64,000 nucleotides of DNA, from contig JADKIC010000021.1 of assembly GCA_016721435.1 (NCBI GenBank), forward strand, positions 1 to 64,000, written 5' to 3'. The position numbers and the translations under genes are program-made. The DNA comes from Bacteroidota bacterium. Lineage in GTDB: Bacteria; Bacteroidota; Bacteroidia; AKYH767-A; OLB10. Shown here one piece after another: positions 40,573 to 49,418 of the stretch. Numbering within the stretch: the first letter of the stretch is position 1; the number at the start of each line of letters is the position of its first letter. Under the pieces are notes generated by a model that saw only the letters and a list, made by a program, of their open reading frames with translations, searched no databases and was not told where the DNA came from.

Positions 40573-40845
40573 TTATCGCTTACTGATTTTATTCATCGAT
40601 ATTGATTTTTGTCGGCTGCATTTGAAACGAGTGATATCGGGATTTCTTTTTTGCGCGTGTTTCTTACTGATGCCACTATTTACCCGCTTACGCCAAAGAT
40701 TAAAACTGCTGTGCTTTAATTCTCTTCGCATCATGGCAATCACATCGCTCTCTGAAAAACCAAACTGCGCTTTAATCGCTTCAAACGGAGTGCGGTCTTC
40801 CCAAGCCATCTCAATGATTCTGTCCATATCTTTAGCCTCCTTCAT
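40573..40845 (-). CDS. TIGR03643/DUF2805 family protein
   Basis: 90 residues. The diagnostic start is DMDRIIEMAWEDRTPFEAI, then AQFGFSESDVIAMMRREL and SSFNLWRKRV, an HTH-like small basic domain. The C-terminal 25 residues are Lys/Arg-rich. The family, as I recall it, is repeatedly found near photolyase/cryptochrome, SDR and other genes of a light- or stress-responsive module, but its molecular role is not established. Here it follows the DUF2071 gene by seven bases and the SDR gene is next, in keeping with that module; no photolyase is in the window. Confidence 0.85.
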   Translation of the reverse strand: MKEAKDMDRIIEMAWEDRTPFEAIKAQFGFSESDVIAMMRRELKHSSFNLWRKRVNSGISKKHAQKRNPDITRFKCSRQKSISMNKISKR

Positions 40846-40852
40846 TATCCCT

Positions 40853-41565
40853 TTAGAATGAATTTCTTTTCCATTTCACAGTCACCGGTGAACCTTCAGC
40901 AATGATTACTGAATCCGGTGATTGAGTATTCAAAAATGAAAAGTCTTTGCCATACATGGCGGTAAAATCGCAGTGAATAGAATAATCGATGACCTTATTC
41001 ACCAGCCACCGCGGATGATTGACTTCATACTCTTGCGAAATCCGATCATTTACTTTCGTATAGCCGAAATAATGTTCAAAGATGAATTCTTCCATACTCC
41101 CCGGTAACATCGCCTCCTTTTCAATGGCGGTATTTACGGCTATATGATTCCAATATTCATTGGTTTTCCATAAATACTTTACACTTCTGGAAAGAGGAGT
41201 AACTTCAATTTGATTCTTTGTTGGAATGGCGATGTAATGTTCTTTATATAATTTATTGGCCAGCCATGCTACTAATTTATAAGGCACAGTTTCATTAATA
41301 AAAACCACACCGCGCTTAATGGTCTCTCCTTCCACTCTCTTCACATAAAAACGAAGATTGATCTCTTCAAAGGTTCCTAAAAAAATGGGACATTAAACAA
41401 ACTCGTTTTTTTAAACATAAATCCCACCAGACTCACATAGGCGCTGCCTTCATAAAAATCCAACTCCACACCTTTTGGGAGATAAGGGTTTAAAATATCC
41501 GGGTCGATGGCATAATTTGCCATAATCAGGTTTTCCCAACGGGCGGAAAGAAAATTATCGGTCAT
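40853..41565 (-). CDS. DUF2071 (YqjF-like) protein (one frameshift)
   Basis: The start MTDNFLSARWENLIMANYAI then YLPKGVELDFYEGSAYVSLV is typical of DUF2071. The frame breaks at a run of seven T near 41385; with eight T it reads NVPFFLGTFEEINLRFYV and continues to NSF at the end. About 238 residues. The fold is related to acetoacetate decarboxylase/lipocalin-like beta-cones. Catalytic role unproven. It lies between the SDR and TIGR03643 genes, with short gaps, so all three form one operon. A second DUF2071-like gene occurs 4 kb upstream. Confidence 0.85.
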
Positions 41566-41593
41566 GATATTTCATCATCTTAAAAATAAGCCT

Positions 41594-42293
41594 TTAAATT
41601 TTGACGGAAGACATCCCTCCATCTACATGTAAAACTTGTCCGGTCATCCAACCTGATTTTTCGGAAAGTAAAAATGTGGCCATATTGGCGATATCTTCAG
41701 GAGTACCAATTCTTTTTAGCGGATGGCGCAAGGCATTGGCTTCTCTTTTCTGTTCCGTATTTAGAAGGGCGGATGCGAGTGGAGTATCGGTCAGGGAAGG
41801 GTGCAATACAGTTGACTCTGATCTTCGGAGCATATTCCGCGGCCAAAGCCCTGGTCAAGCCTTCGATAGCACCCTTAGACGCGCTGACCTGCGTATGAAA
41901 AGGCAAACCGGTTTGGACAGCCACCGTTGAAAATAAAATAATGGAAGCTGATGAAGATTTCTTCAGACGAGGTAAGGCCAGTTGAAGAAGTTTGATGGCT
42001 CCGCTTACCTGGAGTTTATAGTCGGATTCGAAATCCGCAGACTTTATTCTTTCGAACGGTCTGAGCGTAATACTCCCCGGACAATACACAAATCCCGCTA
42101 ATTCCTCCGGCAAATCATCTACAGCAACAAACTCCTCCAACACGTCCAATTGATGAAAACGGATATTTGGATGCACGAAATCCGGAGTGTTCTTATTAAA
42201 GGTAGCCAACACTTGCTTTCCGGAATCGGCCAGTTGTAGTGCTATTTGCTTCCCAATTCCTCCGGAAGCTCCGATAATTAAGTACTGCTGCAT
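41594..42293 (-). CDS. Short-chain dehydrogenase/reductase (one frameshift)
   Basis: Rossmann start QQYLIIGASGGIGKQIALQL with the GxxxGxG-type loop. The catalytic Ser-Tyr-Lys region is at SIILFSTVAVQTGLPFHTQV followed by SASKGAIEG. The usual active-site Tyr in YxxxK is replaced by Val-Ser-Ala-Ser-Lys spacing (QVSASK), which is worth checking. A frameshift near 41815 at CCC joins NCIAPS to LTDTPLASALLNTEQ; the end GWMTGQVLHVDGGM is canonical. About 233 residues. NAD(P)-dependent oxidoreductase of unknown substrate. First gene of the SDR-DUF2071-TIGR03643 group. Confidence 0.85.
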
Positions 42294-42484
42294 GAGTGAT
42301 TTTTATATACAGACTTACAACAATAAATTCAGCAAATTGTTAAATATACCTGACAGCGAGATTTTTCCATCCTTTCCTTTACGATATACCTAAACGCTTT
42401 GGAATTCATACCTCCATCCTGACATATTCTAAGAAGCGTCCTTATAGCAGGCTACAATCTCCAATCGCTTCCATAAATCTGGCG

Positions 42485-43869
42485 CTAAATTGTGGTGGAA
42501 GAGGAATTATCTTCGCATTTCGTCTTTATCGCATACCAGTTGATTTTCCTTGATAAATACATAATGGTTGCCAATACGATAAATAAACCAATGCTACCCA
42601 TTAACAAGGCATAGTCTTCCATCTGTATAATTGAAAATATAAACAGATAGAGAACAGCCAGAATCCCACCAATCAATGTCGTCAACTTTTTATCGTTAAA
42701 AATGGTCTTGGCATAAAGAGTTATCATACTGATGATGGCAAGACTCGAGATCAGATAGCTAAACTTAAACGCAATATGTTCTGATAATGCAATTAACAAG
42801 GTATAGAAAACACAGAGTGCGAGACCCACAATAATATACTGAATGGGATGAATCCTTACGCCATTTAAAATCTGAACAAAAAAGAAAATCAGGAAGGTGA
42901 GTGTGATGAAGATGACGGCGTATTTTGCTGAGCGCATACTTTTCTGATATTCATCCACCGGCACAATCAGATTCACGCCAAAAGAAGATTCATTAATTCC
43001 CTGCACGGCGCCTTTGAAACTTTGCGGATAGGGTCGATTAAGATGCAATATCTTCCAATTGGCAGAGAATCCGGAATGATCAATCACTCTGTTGTCAGGA
43101 AGAAAGGCCCCAATAAAACTCGGATTCTCCCATTTCGATTTTATATCCACTTTTGTCATCTTCCCGAGTGGGATAAAATTCAGACTTGTACTTCCGTTAA
43201 AATTCAAATCCAGCGAAAATTTCAATTCCGTTACTGACGAGTCTGAATGCAGCAGGGGAAGACGAGAACTGATACCGGTTGAAATGACATCATTTGATTC
43301 TATGCCGGGATTAAAAAAATACTGCTTATCATTCCAATTCACAGAAATATTTTCCTGGATGCTTCTTAAATCCGAAAGCCCTAATGAGATAAAGGCATCT
43401 TCCCATATCACATCATTGTTGTCGATTTTCCATTCTTCAAAACCTGGAGGAGAGAATTTTCCATTCAATTTTATTTTTGAATTGTATACGATCACTTCAT
43501 AAATCCCACGGTATCTCACTTCCGGTGAAATCTCCCCATTTATATTCAGCTCTTCCGGTAAAAAGTGAGCGTATTCCGGGATTCAACCAATTTAAATTTA
43601 TCGGTCTTCTCCCCTTCATACACCTTAGCATTGGTCTTATAGGGAACCGTAAGCACCAGCCCGGTAATGGTTTGTTGACCGCCCCATTTAGAACTTACTT
43701 CCACCATTGCTTCCGATTGTCGGCCTTCCCGCTCGCGGATCAGACTTTCCACCATAGAAACCGGAATCAATAGTAGTAGAATTAATATTCCAATGGTGAA
43801 CAATCTGATGGTGATGGATTGCTTGAGCCAGGTATTTGCTCGTTCGAAAAATGAGGGGCTGTTTGTCAT
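42485..43869 (-). CDS. creD: Inner membrane protein CreD (one frameshift)
   Basis: The start MTNSPSFFERANTWLKQSIT is followed by a membrane helix (LFTIGILILLLLIPV) and SMVESLIREREGRQSEAMVE, the CreD hallmark. A frameshift near 43565 joins KLVESR to EYAHFLPEELNINGEISPEV. The large periplasmic beta-rich part ends at PVDEYQKSMRSAKYAV. Five or six C-terminal helices follow (YIIVGLALCVFYTLLIAL, IEDYALLMG-like segment). CreD affects envelope homeostasis and colicin tolerance. In enterobacteria it is under CreBC; no such regulator adjoins it here. About 460 residues, the normal length. Confidence 0.92.
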
Positions 43870-44062
43870 TATGTGGTGGGGTTATTTAATTTGTTAAATT
43901 TTAAGTTAGTAACAACTTCATGTGGCAATGATGGGTACAGGAGCTTGAGAAGTTTACCGGGCGAATATCTATCAGCCACTCCATCTTCTCCCGTAATCGA
44001 AACTTACAAACGGACATCGCATGGAACTAATTGTGTTTTCTGTTTCTTAAAATTTTGTTAAA

Positions 44063-44458
44063 TCAACATGTTGCTATATACATAAATACGAACGTGAGGT
44101 AGGACCAAAATAACGAAAATAAAATATGCACCGTCGTTTCAAAGGATTTCCCTTTCCACAATGCAGAAGAGTATCCAAAAAACTGAGTGATGAGTCGTAA
44201 TCCCCAAAAAATACCAAGGCCAAGAGAAATCCTTTTCCCGAGATCAGTTTCAATAAGTGCAGTGGCAGAAGTCAGACACAGCAAACCCATCAGAAAAACA
44301 ACCACAGCGATAAATAAAGTGTGAATCGTCATCATCTCCCTGTTAATCAAACTCAGTGATTTGAGTTCGTCCTTCCAGTGGAAGTACTTCGGGAATATGA
44401 TATGAATCAAGGCCAATAGCATGAGCAATACTCCGATGATCTTATAGTGTATTTCCAT
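44063..44458 (-). CDS. Four-helix membrane protein, last gene of the DoxX/DUF2071/methyltransferase operon
   Basis: 131 residues with four predicted membrane helices (IIGVLLMLLALIHIIFP; TIHTLFIAVVVFLMGLLCL; LGLGIFWGLRLITQFFG; HILFSLFWSYLTFVFMYI). FPKYFHWKDEL between the first two is a recognisable patch. I cannot name the family. Its start overlaps the methyltransferase gene by 17 bases, which argues for coupled translation and a shared function at the inner membrane. Confidence 0.7.
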   Translation of the reverse strand: MEIHYKIIGVLLMLLALIHIIFPKYFHWKDELKSLSLINREMMTIHTLFIAVVVFLMGLLCLTSATALIETDLGKRISLGLGIFWGLRLITQFFGYSSALWKGKSFETTVHILFSLFWSYLTFVFMYIATC

Positions 44459-45197
44459 TTTTGGTAAGTATAAATGTGGTGATAAATGGGGTGGACTTTA
44501 TTTCACGAATTAATTTCAGGTTGGCCTGATTAAAAGTACGCATCCAGCTTTTCCTGGAATGAAAATGAAAAAAACCGAGCGTATAAACGAAGAAATTATT
44601 CCAATCTCTCAAATGTTCCGTCACGAATATTTCTCCCGAGGCGCTGGTCACCCGGTGCAACTCATTAAAAAAATCTATCCGCTCTTGCTCAGCTCTGATT
44701 TCATGTGCTGAGAAAATCGTCAAAGTGTAGTCGAAGGAATTATCCGCAAAGGGAAGCCGGTTTGTGGTAATTTGAATGGTATTCCGTGGAGATGGATAAG
44801 CTTTTCTTGCTCGCTGAAGGGATACTTCGGTATGTCTGGAAGGGTCATAAAAATCACATGCCGTGATATTACAATTTGGAAATTTGCCTTTAATAATTTC
44901 TGTCGTCTCATCAAAGCCCGCATTGATGGTTAAGATGCGCTTATTTCCAGGGGATGGGAGCCACTGTAGTTGGTATAAATCAGAGCGGTCATAAATATAA
45001 AAAGAGGTGAGCAATGAGATGATGATAGACAGTCCAGCCAACAGGGCCATCCAAAAGGCAACAACCTGAATTTGCTCCGGCAGCGAATGATTGAAAAAGA
45101 TTACTGCAAGTAGAACCAATCCGGCAATCACATAAAAATGCCAATTAAAACGAATGATATTCATTACCCCTTGAAAGGGCTTCCGTTTCAGTTCCAT
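44442..45197 (-). CDS. Membrane-anchored class I SAM-dependent methyltransferase
   Basis: 251 residues. Two N-terminal membrane helices (FYVIAGLVLLAVIFF; FWMALLAGLSIIISLLTSFY) precede a class I methyltransferase fold. Motif I is degenerate (ILTINAGFDETTEIIKGKFP rather than a GxGxG loop), then ITACDFYDPSRH (acidic residue after strand 2), LPFADNSFDYTLTIFSAHEI and ELHRVTSASGEIFVTEHL. It resembles UbiE-like enzymes. Membrane anchoring suggests a lipid or quinone-like substrate, which is inference. It overlaps the DUF2071-like gene by 10 bases and the 4-TM gene by 17. Confidence 0.82.
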   Translation of the reverse strand: MELKRKPFQGVMNIIRFNWHFYVIAGLVLLAVIFFNHSLPEQIQVVAFWMALLAGLSIIISLLTSFYIYDRSDLYQLQWLPSPGNKRILTINAGFDETTEIIKGKFPNCNITACDFYDPSRHTEVSLQRARKAYPSPRNTIQITTNRLPFADNSFDYTLTIFSAHEIRAEQERIDFFNELHRVTSASGEIFVTEHLRDWNNFFVYTLGFFHFHSRKSWMRTFNQANLKLIREIKSTPFITTFILTKNGNTL

Positions 45198-45922
45198 TTT
45201 TCTATTACACCTTTTTTCCAGTAGTAGGGGACATTCTCCATTTCAAACGCGTTGGCCAGCGTGATCTCTTTAAGTTGTAATGCATCTAAAAATTCAAAGT
45301 GGTAATTGCTGACATGAACAGGTTCCGGTTTCCAATTCTTCCGGACACCTTCTATGATCAATATGTACTTATCCTCTGCATTGTAAGTAAAAGTAAAGGG
45401 CAATGGTCCGGCAAACCTTCGGGCTTCTTTCCAATCGGTGAAGGGCGAATGCTCAGGGAGATGAATTTCTCCTGTAGTTTGTTTTATTGCTATCTGAAAA
45501 TTTGACTTTTGTGAAGAGATGATTCGCGAATTTCCTTCGTTGCGCTGATGAATATCGGTAGTGGTATAATTGTAATGGGTAAATATATTTCCGAAGAACT
45601 CCATTTTCTTTTTGTTGGTTTCGGATTTAATGATGTATAATCCTCTTTTTGATTTTCCATCCTTGCCGGTGAAGCGTACAAAAATCCGATAGCCGATCAA
45701 AAAGAAATCGTTGCCCATAAATTTTGGAAATCCTGCCGGACGTAAATCCTTTGTCTGCACCATGGCTACTGCAATAAACCCCCACTTATCATGAAAGGTA
45801 TCCAATTCAAGGCATTCAGGAATCAGGTGTTGCAATTGTTCTTTAGGAACAGCAAATGTCAGCACGAGTGAACGCTCAAAAAATGCATCCACGGCGAAGG
45901 GGTGATTCTTTAAATACTTCAT
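45188..45922 (-). CDS. DUF2071-like (acetoacetate-decarboxylase-fold) protein
   Basis: 244 residues, intact. The N-terminal motif AVDAFFERSLVLTFAVPKEQ, LQHLIPECLELDTF and WGFIAVAMVQTKDLRPAGFP are characteristic of this family. The middle region has GYRIFVRFTGKDGKSKRGLY and the end YHFEFLDALQLKEITLANAF. It has no signal peptide, so it works in the cytoplasm or at the inner face of the membrane. It is sandwiched by four-base and ten-base overlaps with a DoxX-like and a methyltransferase gene. Reaction unknown. Confidence 0.75.
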   Translation of the reverse strand: MKYLKNHPFAVDAFFERSLVLTFAVPKEQLQHLIPECLELDTFHDKWGFIAVAMVQTKDLRPAGFPKFMGNDFFLIGYRIFVRFTGKDGKSKRGLYIIKSETNKKKMEFFGNIFTHYNYTTTDIHQRNEGNSRIISSQKSNFQIAIKQTTGEIHLPEHSPFTDWKEARRFAGPLPFTFTYNAEDKYILIIEGVRKNWKPEPVHVSNYHFEFLDALQLKEITLANAFEMENVPYYWKKGVIEKWN

Positions 45923-46314
45923 TGTATGCGTTGTTGAACTAATTTCTTCTTCAAAACAAATTCATTGTAGTAGACAATTCCAATAAACAGTAAAGCGAAA
46001 ACTAAATTGAACCGTCCCCATAACAGCAGGTCCGGAACCATACTAAATTCTAAACCATTCATCGTCGCGACAATTAGTATTTGAACCATCGCATTTAATG
46101 TCGATTTGTACTTTGTCAAAATCCATATCGCCATTCCAATTTCTAAAACACCGATGAAGACAGTTAACGGTTTAGAATACTCCTCTCCTAAAATTCCTGC
46201 AACAATTTGCTCATGTCGGGTGACAAGATGAAGCACTTTGCATAAAAGTCCATTCGCGAGCCAAACTATCGCAATTAAAAGGGTGATGGCGCTATGTTTA
46301 TGGCTTGCTGTCAA
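45919..46314 (-). CDS. DoxX-like family membrane protein
   Basis: 131 residues with four helices. The start SAITLLIAIVWLANGLLCKV then HLVTRHEQIVAGILGEEYSK, and VFIGVLEIGMAIWILT, are typical of the DoxX-like_3 group. The stop codon overlaps the next ATG (ATGA), making it the first gene of a four-gene coupled operon. DoxX relatives are often accessory subunits of quinone- or thiol-linked redox complexes; this branch has no known role. Confidence 0.8.
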   Translation of the reverse strand: MTASHKHSAITLLIAIVWLANGLLCKVLHLVTRHEQIVAGILGEEYSKPLTVFIGVLEIGMAIWILTKYKSTLNAMVQILIVATMNGLEFSMVPDLLLWGRFNLVFALLFIGIVYYNEFVLKKKLVQQRIQ

Positions 46315-46538
46315 TCTTGTTGAGTCACCTTTTCACTCCATACTTCAGGAACTGTAAATCAATTTCACTTTTAAACCGGTAGCGCACCCTACCCTACTAT
46401 TCCCTCTCACCGGATGGAATTTTCAATGCATCACTTGTCTTATTTTTCCTGTTGAAGATAGTACCTCACAGTGAAGGACAGGTGATCTTTTTCCTGGCTT
46501 TTCGGAGCGGAAAATTCATTTACGATCAACCCGTGACT

Positions 46539-48033
46539 TTATTTGATGGTGCCGGGATCTTCTTTTTTATTCTCTGCTTTTCCGATAGTTTTTTCCTCGT
46601 CAGGACCTTTTAAATAGGCAGGTAAGTTCAATCCCGCCATATTAAACAAGTCGTTGAGCGGTGGAACAGTTTTCATCATACCGGCAACAAAATTTGCAGT
46701 AGAGGAATTGCCATTCTCACTTTGACCGTTTCCTGAATCCCAAACGGTAATCTTATCAATTTTAATATTCTTCACTGCTTCAACTTGCGTCTTCACCAGT
46801 TCCGGTAATTTCTCAATCAGCAATAATTGGAAGGCTTTGTTTGGATCTCCTCCCGCAGCAGCAACCACTTCTTTATATCCTTCCGCTTGTTTCGTGAGGA
46901 TTTCAAATAATCCTTTTGCCTCTTTTTGCATTTTCCCTGATCGTTTCCGCGGCAGCCTGTGCTTCAATGATAGCTCGCTGTTTGGCTATCTCAGCAGGCA
47001 CAACGATATTGGCAATCTGCGTGGAGCGTTCTCTCTCCGAACGGGCCAATTCTGCTTTTTGCTCTGCCAGATAGGATTCTTCCAAAGCTCTTGCCTGTTG
47101 CACTTTTTCGGATGCCAATGCAATTCTCAAAGCTTCCGCTTCCTTCTCTCTTCGATTGGCTTCTGATTGTGCAATGGCGATTCTTGCTTCATTTTCTCCT
47201 TTGATGGCGATGGCATTGGCTTCAGATGTTTTCACCCGTGTATCCCGCTGTGCTTCGGCTTTACCAATGGTTTCATCTTTTACCGCAGTAGCAATGCTGA
47301 TCTCCTTGTCTTTTTGAGTAATGGCAATTTTTACATCTCTGTCTCTATGCGTTTCGGCAATCTGCGTATCCTTTTCCCGATCGGCCAATGCCTTTCCCGT
47401 TTCTCCAATCTTTTCTTGCTCTGCAACACTAATCTTAGCTTCGTTAATCGCCTTTGCCGCGGCTTCTTTACCCAATGCTTCAATATAGCCCGACTCATCC
47501 TTAATATCTGTGACATTCACGTTGATCAATTTCAAACCGATCTTCTTCAGCTCACTGTCGACATTTTTCGAAATGTTATCCAGAAATTTATCACGGTCCG
47601 AATTGATTTCTTCAATGGTCATTGTTGCAATAACCAAACGCAACTGACCAAATAAAATATCCTTTGCCAGCTCCTGAATTTGCTCTGACGATAAACCCAG
47701 CAACCTTTCGGCAGCAGTATTCATACTGTCCGGCTCTGTGGAAATTGCAATAGTAAATCGACAAGGGACATCCACCCGGATATTCTGACGACTCAATGCA
47801 TTGGTCAGATTGGCTTCTATCGATAAGGGTTTTAAATCGAGGAATGCAAAATCCTGAATCACGGGCCAGATAAAAGCACCGCCGCCGTGGACACATCGTG
47901 CGGAGGTACCACCTGTTCGTCCATAGATGACTAATATTTTATCGGATGGACAACGCTTATACCTGGAAATTAATGCTGATATGGTAACGAAAACAACTAC
48001 TACTGCAACGACAATAATGAATATGGGGGTCAT
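46539..48033 (-). CDS. Flotillin-like SPFH protein (YuaG/YqiK-type, one frameshift)
   Basis: One N-terminal membrane hairpin helix (IFIIVVAVVVVFVTISALI), then the SPFH/PHB domain (ILVIYGRTGGTSARCVHGGG, PLSIEANLTNALSRQNIRVD). A long Ala/Glu/Lys-rich coiled coil with many EAK-type repeats covers about residues 190-350. A frameshift near 46945 joins AAAETIR to GKMQKEAKGLFEILTKQAEG, and the C-terminus is the oligomerisation tail (DKITVWDSGNGQ; AGMMKTVPPLNDLFNMAGL). It scaffolds membrane microdomains at the inner membrane. It follows the NfeD gene by 10 bases, the standard NfeD-flotillin pair. Confidence 0.92.
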
Positions 48034-48043
48034 ACTTTTTTAA

Positions 48044-48619
48044 TTAGATTGTTTCTACGATGAGGATATTGTTATTTTCGATTTTTACAACTTTTACTAT
48101 TGAACCCGATTGTATTCTATCTTTTTCAGTCATAGCATCCAATTCATGAAATGCCCCTTTAACGCTTACCATTATTTTTCCTTTACCCTTTTTGTTTTCA
48201 GGAATGGTCAAATAAACTTCGGCTGTTTTATTTAATGTGTTTGCGATTTTAAAAGAATTATCTTCCGCTAACTTTTGTACTTGTCGAATGATGATAAAAA
48301 ACAAAAAGACAAATAAAGCTCCCACAAAAAATGCAATAATGATGAGTACCGGTTTGTTAGGAATGGCAGTATAAAGCGAAATGCCTGTCCAACTAAACCC
48401 CAGGAGAAAATTTATCAGGTTTCTCAAGGAAAAGAGTTGGAAGGGCGCATCGCCTCCACTCAGGTCCCCATCAAAATCGGCACTCAATCCATCGGAAGAG
48501 TCTGTCCCCATAAAGGTCATAACTGTTTGAATGACAAAAATTAAACTGGCCGGAATTGCTACAAACCAAAAGGATTTGAGCAAGGGTTCTAAGTTTTCGA
48601 ATATTTCCATAGTTGTCAA
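48044..48619 (-). CDS. NfeD-like membrane protein (YuaF-type), flotillin partner
   Basis: 191 residues. Three hydrophobic segments (FWFVAIPASLIFVIQTVMTF; LINFLLGFSWTGISLY; LIIIAFFVGALFVFLFFIII) are followed by a C-terminal OB-fold domain (TAEVYLTIPENKKGKGKIMV ending NNNILIVETI). Domain order fits YuaF-type short NfeD proteins without the ClpP-like protease domain. Known to act with flotillin in membrane-domain maintenance. First gene of the pair. Confidence 0.9.
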   Translation of the reverse strand: MTTMEIFENLEPLLKSFWFVAIPASLIFVIQTVMTFMGTDSSDGLSADFDGDLSGGDAPFQLFSLRNLINFLLGFSWTGISLYTAIPNKPVLIIIAFFVGALFVFLFFIIIRQVQKLAEDNSFKIANTLNKTAEVYLTIPENKKGKGKIMVSVKGAFHELDAMTEKDRIQSGSIVKVVKIENNNILIVETI

Positions 48620-48690
48620 ATCTACATGATTTTTTAAATATTTCTATACCTTCTTTCTACCGAACAACCGGCTCAGGTTCTCCTAATGGG

Positions 48691-48915
48691 CTATGGGCCA
48701 CAACAGTCTCTATTCAATCGGTTTTCTGTACTTGACAAATATACCGATTCATCAATGATGTCCAAATCTTCAACATTCGTCCGTGTAGGAGAAGCATCAG
48801 TTGCCACTACCTTCTTTGACTTTGGAACCGCTTCAATTTGCACTTTAAATTCCGAAACATCGTGAAATATCCTTACCTGAACTCTTGAGGGAGCGCTCTT
48901 GCAGGCAGTATTCAT
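48691..48915 (-). CDS. Possible small hypothetical protein
   Basis: 74 codons with charged composition (EAVPKSKKVVATDASPTR), two Cys at the C-terminus, and no recognisable family or membrane segment. It lies alone between the NfeD gene and a strong minus-strand terminator. No promoter box is evident before its ATG. It may be a chance frame; it is listed because the stretch is otherwise empty. Confidence 0.25.
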   Translation of the reverse strand: MNTACKSAPSRVQVRIFHDVSEFKVQIEAVPKSKKVVATDASPTRTNVEDLDIIDESVYLSSTENRLNRDCCGP

Positions 48916-48969
48916 AAAATACTTGCTACACTAAAAAATGGAGGCTCCTTTTCCTGTTTCTAAAAAAAA

Positions 48970-49008
48970 CGAAGCCACCAGGATGCTATTAACATCTTAG
49001 TGGCTTCG
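48970..49008 (-). terminator. Second strong minus-strand terminator, downstream of the metallothionein gene
   Basis: Arms CGAAGCCAC (48970-48978) and GTGGCTTCG (49000-49008), with inner pairing GATG/CATC. On the minus strand it is followed by eight T (the A run at 48962-48969). The first terminator for the gene upstream is already at 49111, so this may end readthrough or a separate short transcript. Confidence 0.75.
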
Positions 49009-49110
49009 GATTTTCAGGTAGTACTTTGGAATATATTTATTTCCTTCAATATCTCAAAATAGTCGATTTTGAATCAATGCTCTGTATTGAACAAATTAAT
49101 TAAAAATGAA

Positions 49111-49134
49111 GAGCCACCCCCGAAAGAGTGGCTC
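49111..49134 (-). terminator. Terminator of the cysteine-rich peptide gene
   Basis: Arms GAGCCAC (49111-49117) and GTGGCTC (49128-49134). Read on the minus strand, the hairpin starts six bases after the stop codon and is followed by TTCATTTTTAATT. A well-placed intrinsic terminator, which also supports the reality of the short gene. Confidence 0.8.
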
Positions 49135-49140
49135 TCGGGA

Positions 49141-49320
49141 TTAGCAGTTACAGCTTTCTTTACAATTACATGCGGTTCCGCAATTGCAATTTTCGCATCT
49201 GGTTGATGCACCACATGTTGATGTTGATGTGCAATGACATGGACTACATGTACAGTTTGGATTAGAGCAAGAATTGTTGCTGTTTTGAGCGCTTTGGCTC
49301 ATTGCGATTTTTGTTTTCAT
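49141..49320 (-). CDS. Metallothionein-like cysteine-rich peptide (59 residues, 13 Cys)
   Basis: Found by reading the spacer after the AraC gene. MKTKIAMSQSAQNSNNS is followed by a Cys-dense domain with thirteen Cys in 42 residues. These include five CxC pairs (CTC, CHC, CNC three times) and CxxC spacings (CSPC, CENC). There are no aromatic residues and one His, typical of metallothioneins. It lacks the signature of the BmtA/SmtA (PF02069) family, so it may be a distinct type. Length is below the usual gene-finding cut-off. It is preceded by an exact TAnnTTTG box and a dyad, and followed by a terminator. The upstream gene is an AraC regulator with a CxxC metal-binding domain on the same strand, so the likely role is intracellular binding of a soft metal such as copper, zinc or cadmium. 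The metal is inference. Confidence 0.75.
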   Translation of the reverse strand: MKTKIAMSQSAQNSNNSCSNPNCTCSPCHCTSTSTCGASTRCENCNCGTACNCKESCNC

Positions 49321-49351
49321 TTTGTTTATCTATTAATTGAAATTGATACTA

Positions 49352-49382
49352 CAAAAGTAGAGCCGACACCGTTCATTGGTGT
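49352..49382 (-). promoter_or_regulatory. Promoter and candidate operator of the metallothionein-like gene
   Basis: On the minus strand, TACTTTTG (49352-49359) is an exact Bacteroidota -7 box ending 31 bases before the ATG. Immediately upstream is the dyad ACACC-N7-GGTGT (49366-49382), lying where the spacer and -33 box should be. No TTTG -33 sequence is present. That arrangement suits an activator-dependent promoter. The neighbouring AraC-type metal sensor is the obvious candidate to bind the dyad. Confidence 0.55.
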
Positions 49383-49418
49383 TACACTACTTTGGGTAAG
49401 AATTATAAAATTTTGGGT

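Noticed and set aside
40337..40861. Plus-strand open frame of 174 codons
   Set aside because: It lies antisense to the well-supported TIGR03643 gene and spacer; the peptide looks like antisense of a helical gene.
47167..47655. Plus-strand open frame of 162 codons
   Set aside because: Antisense to the flotillin coiled coil; Phe/Cys/Asn-rich as expected for the complement of Glu/Ala/Lys-rich codons.
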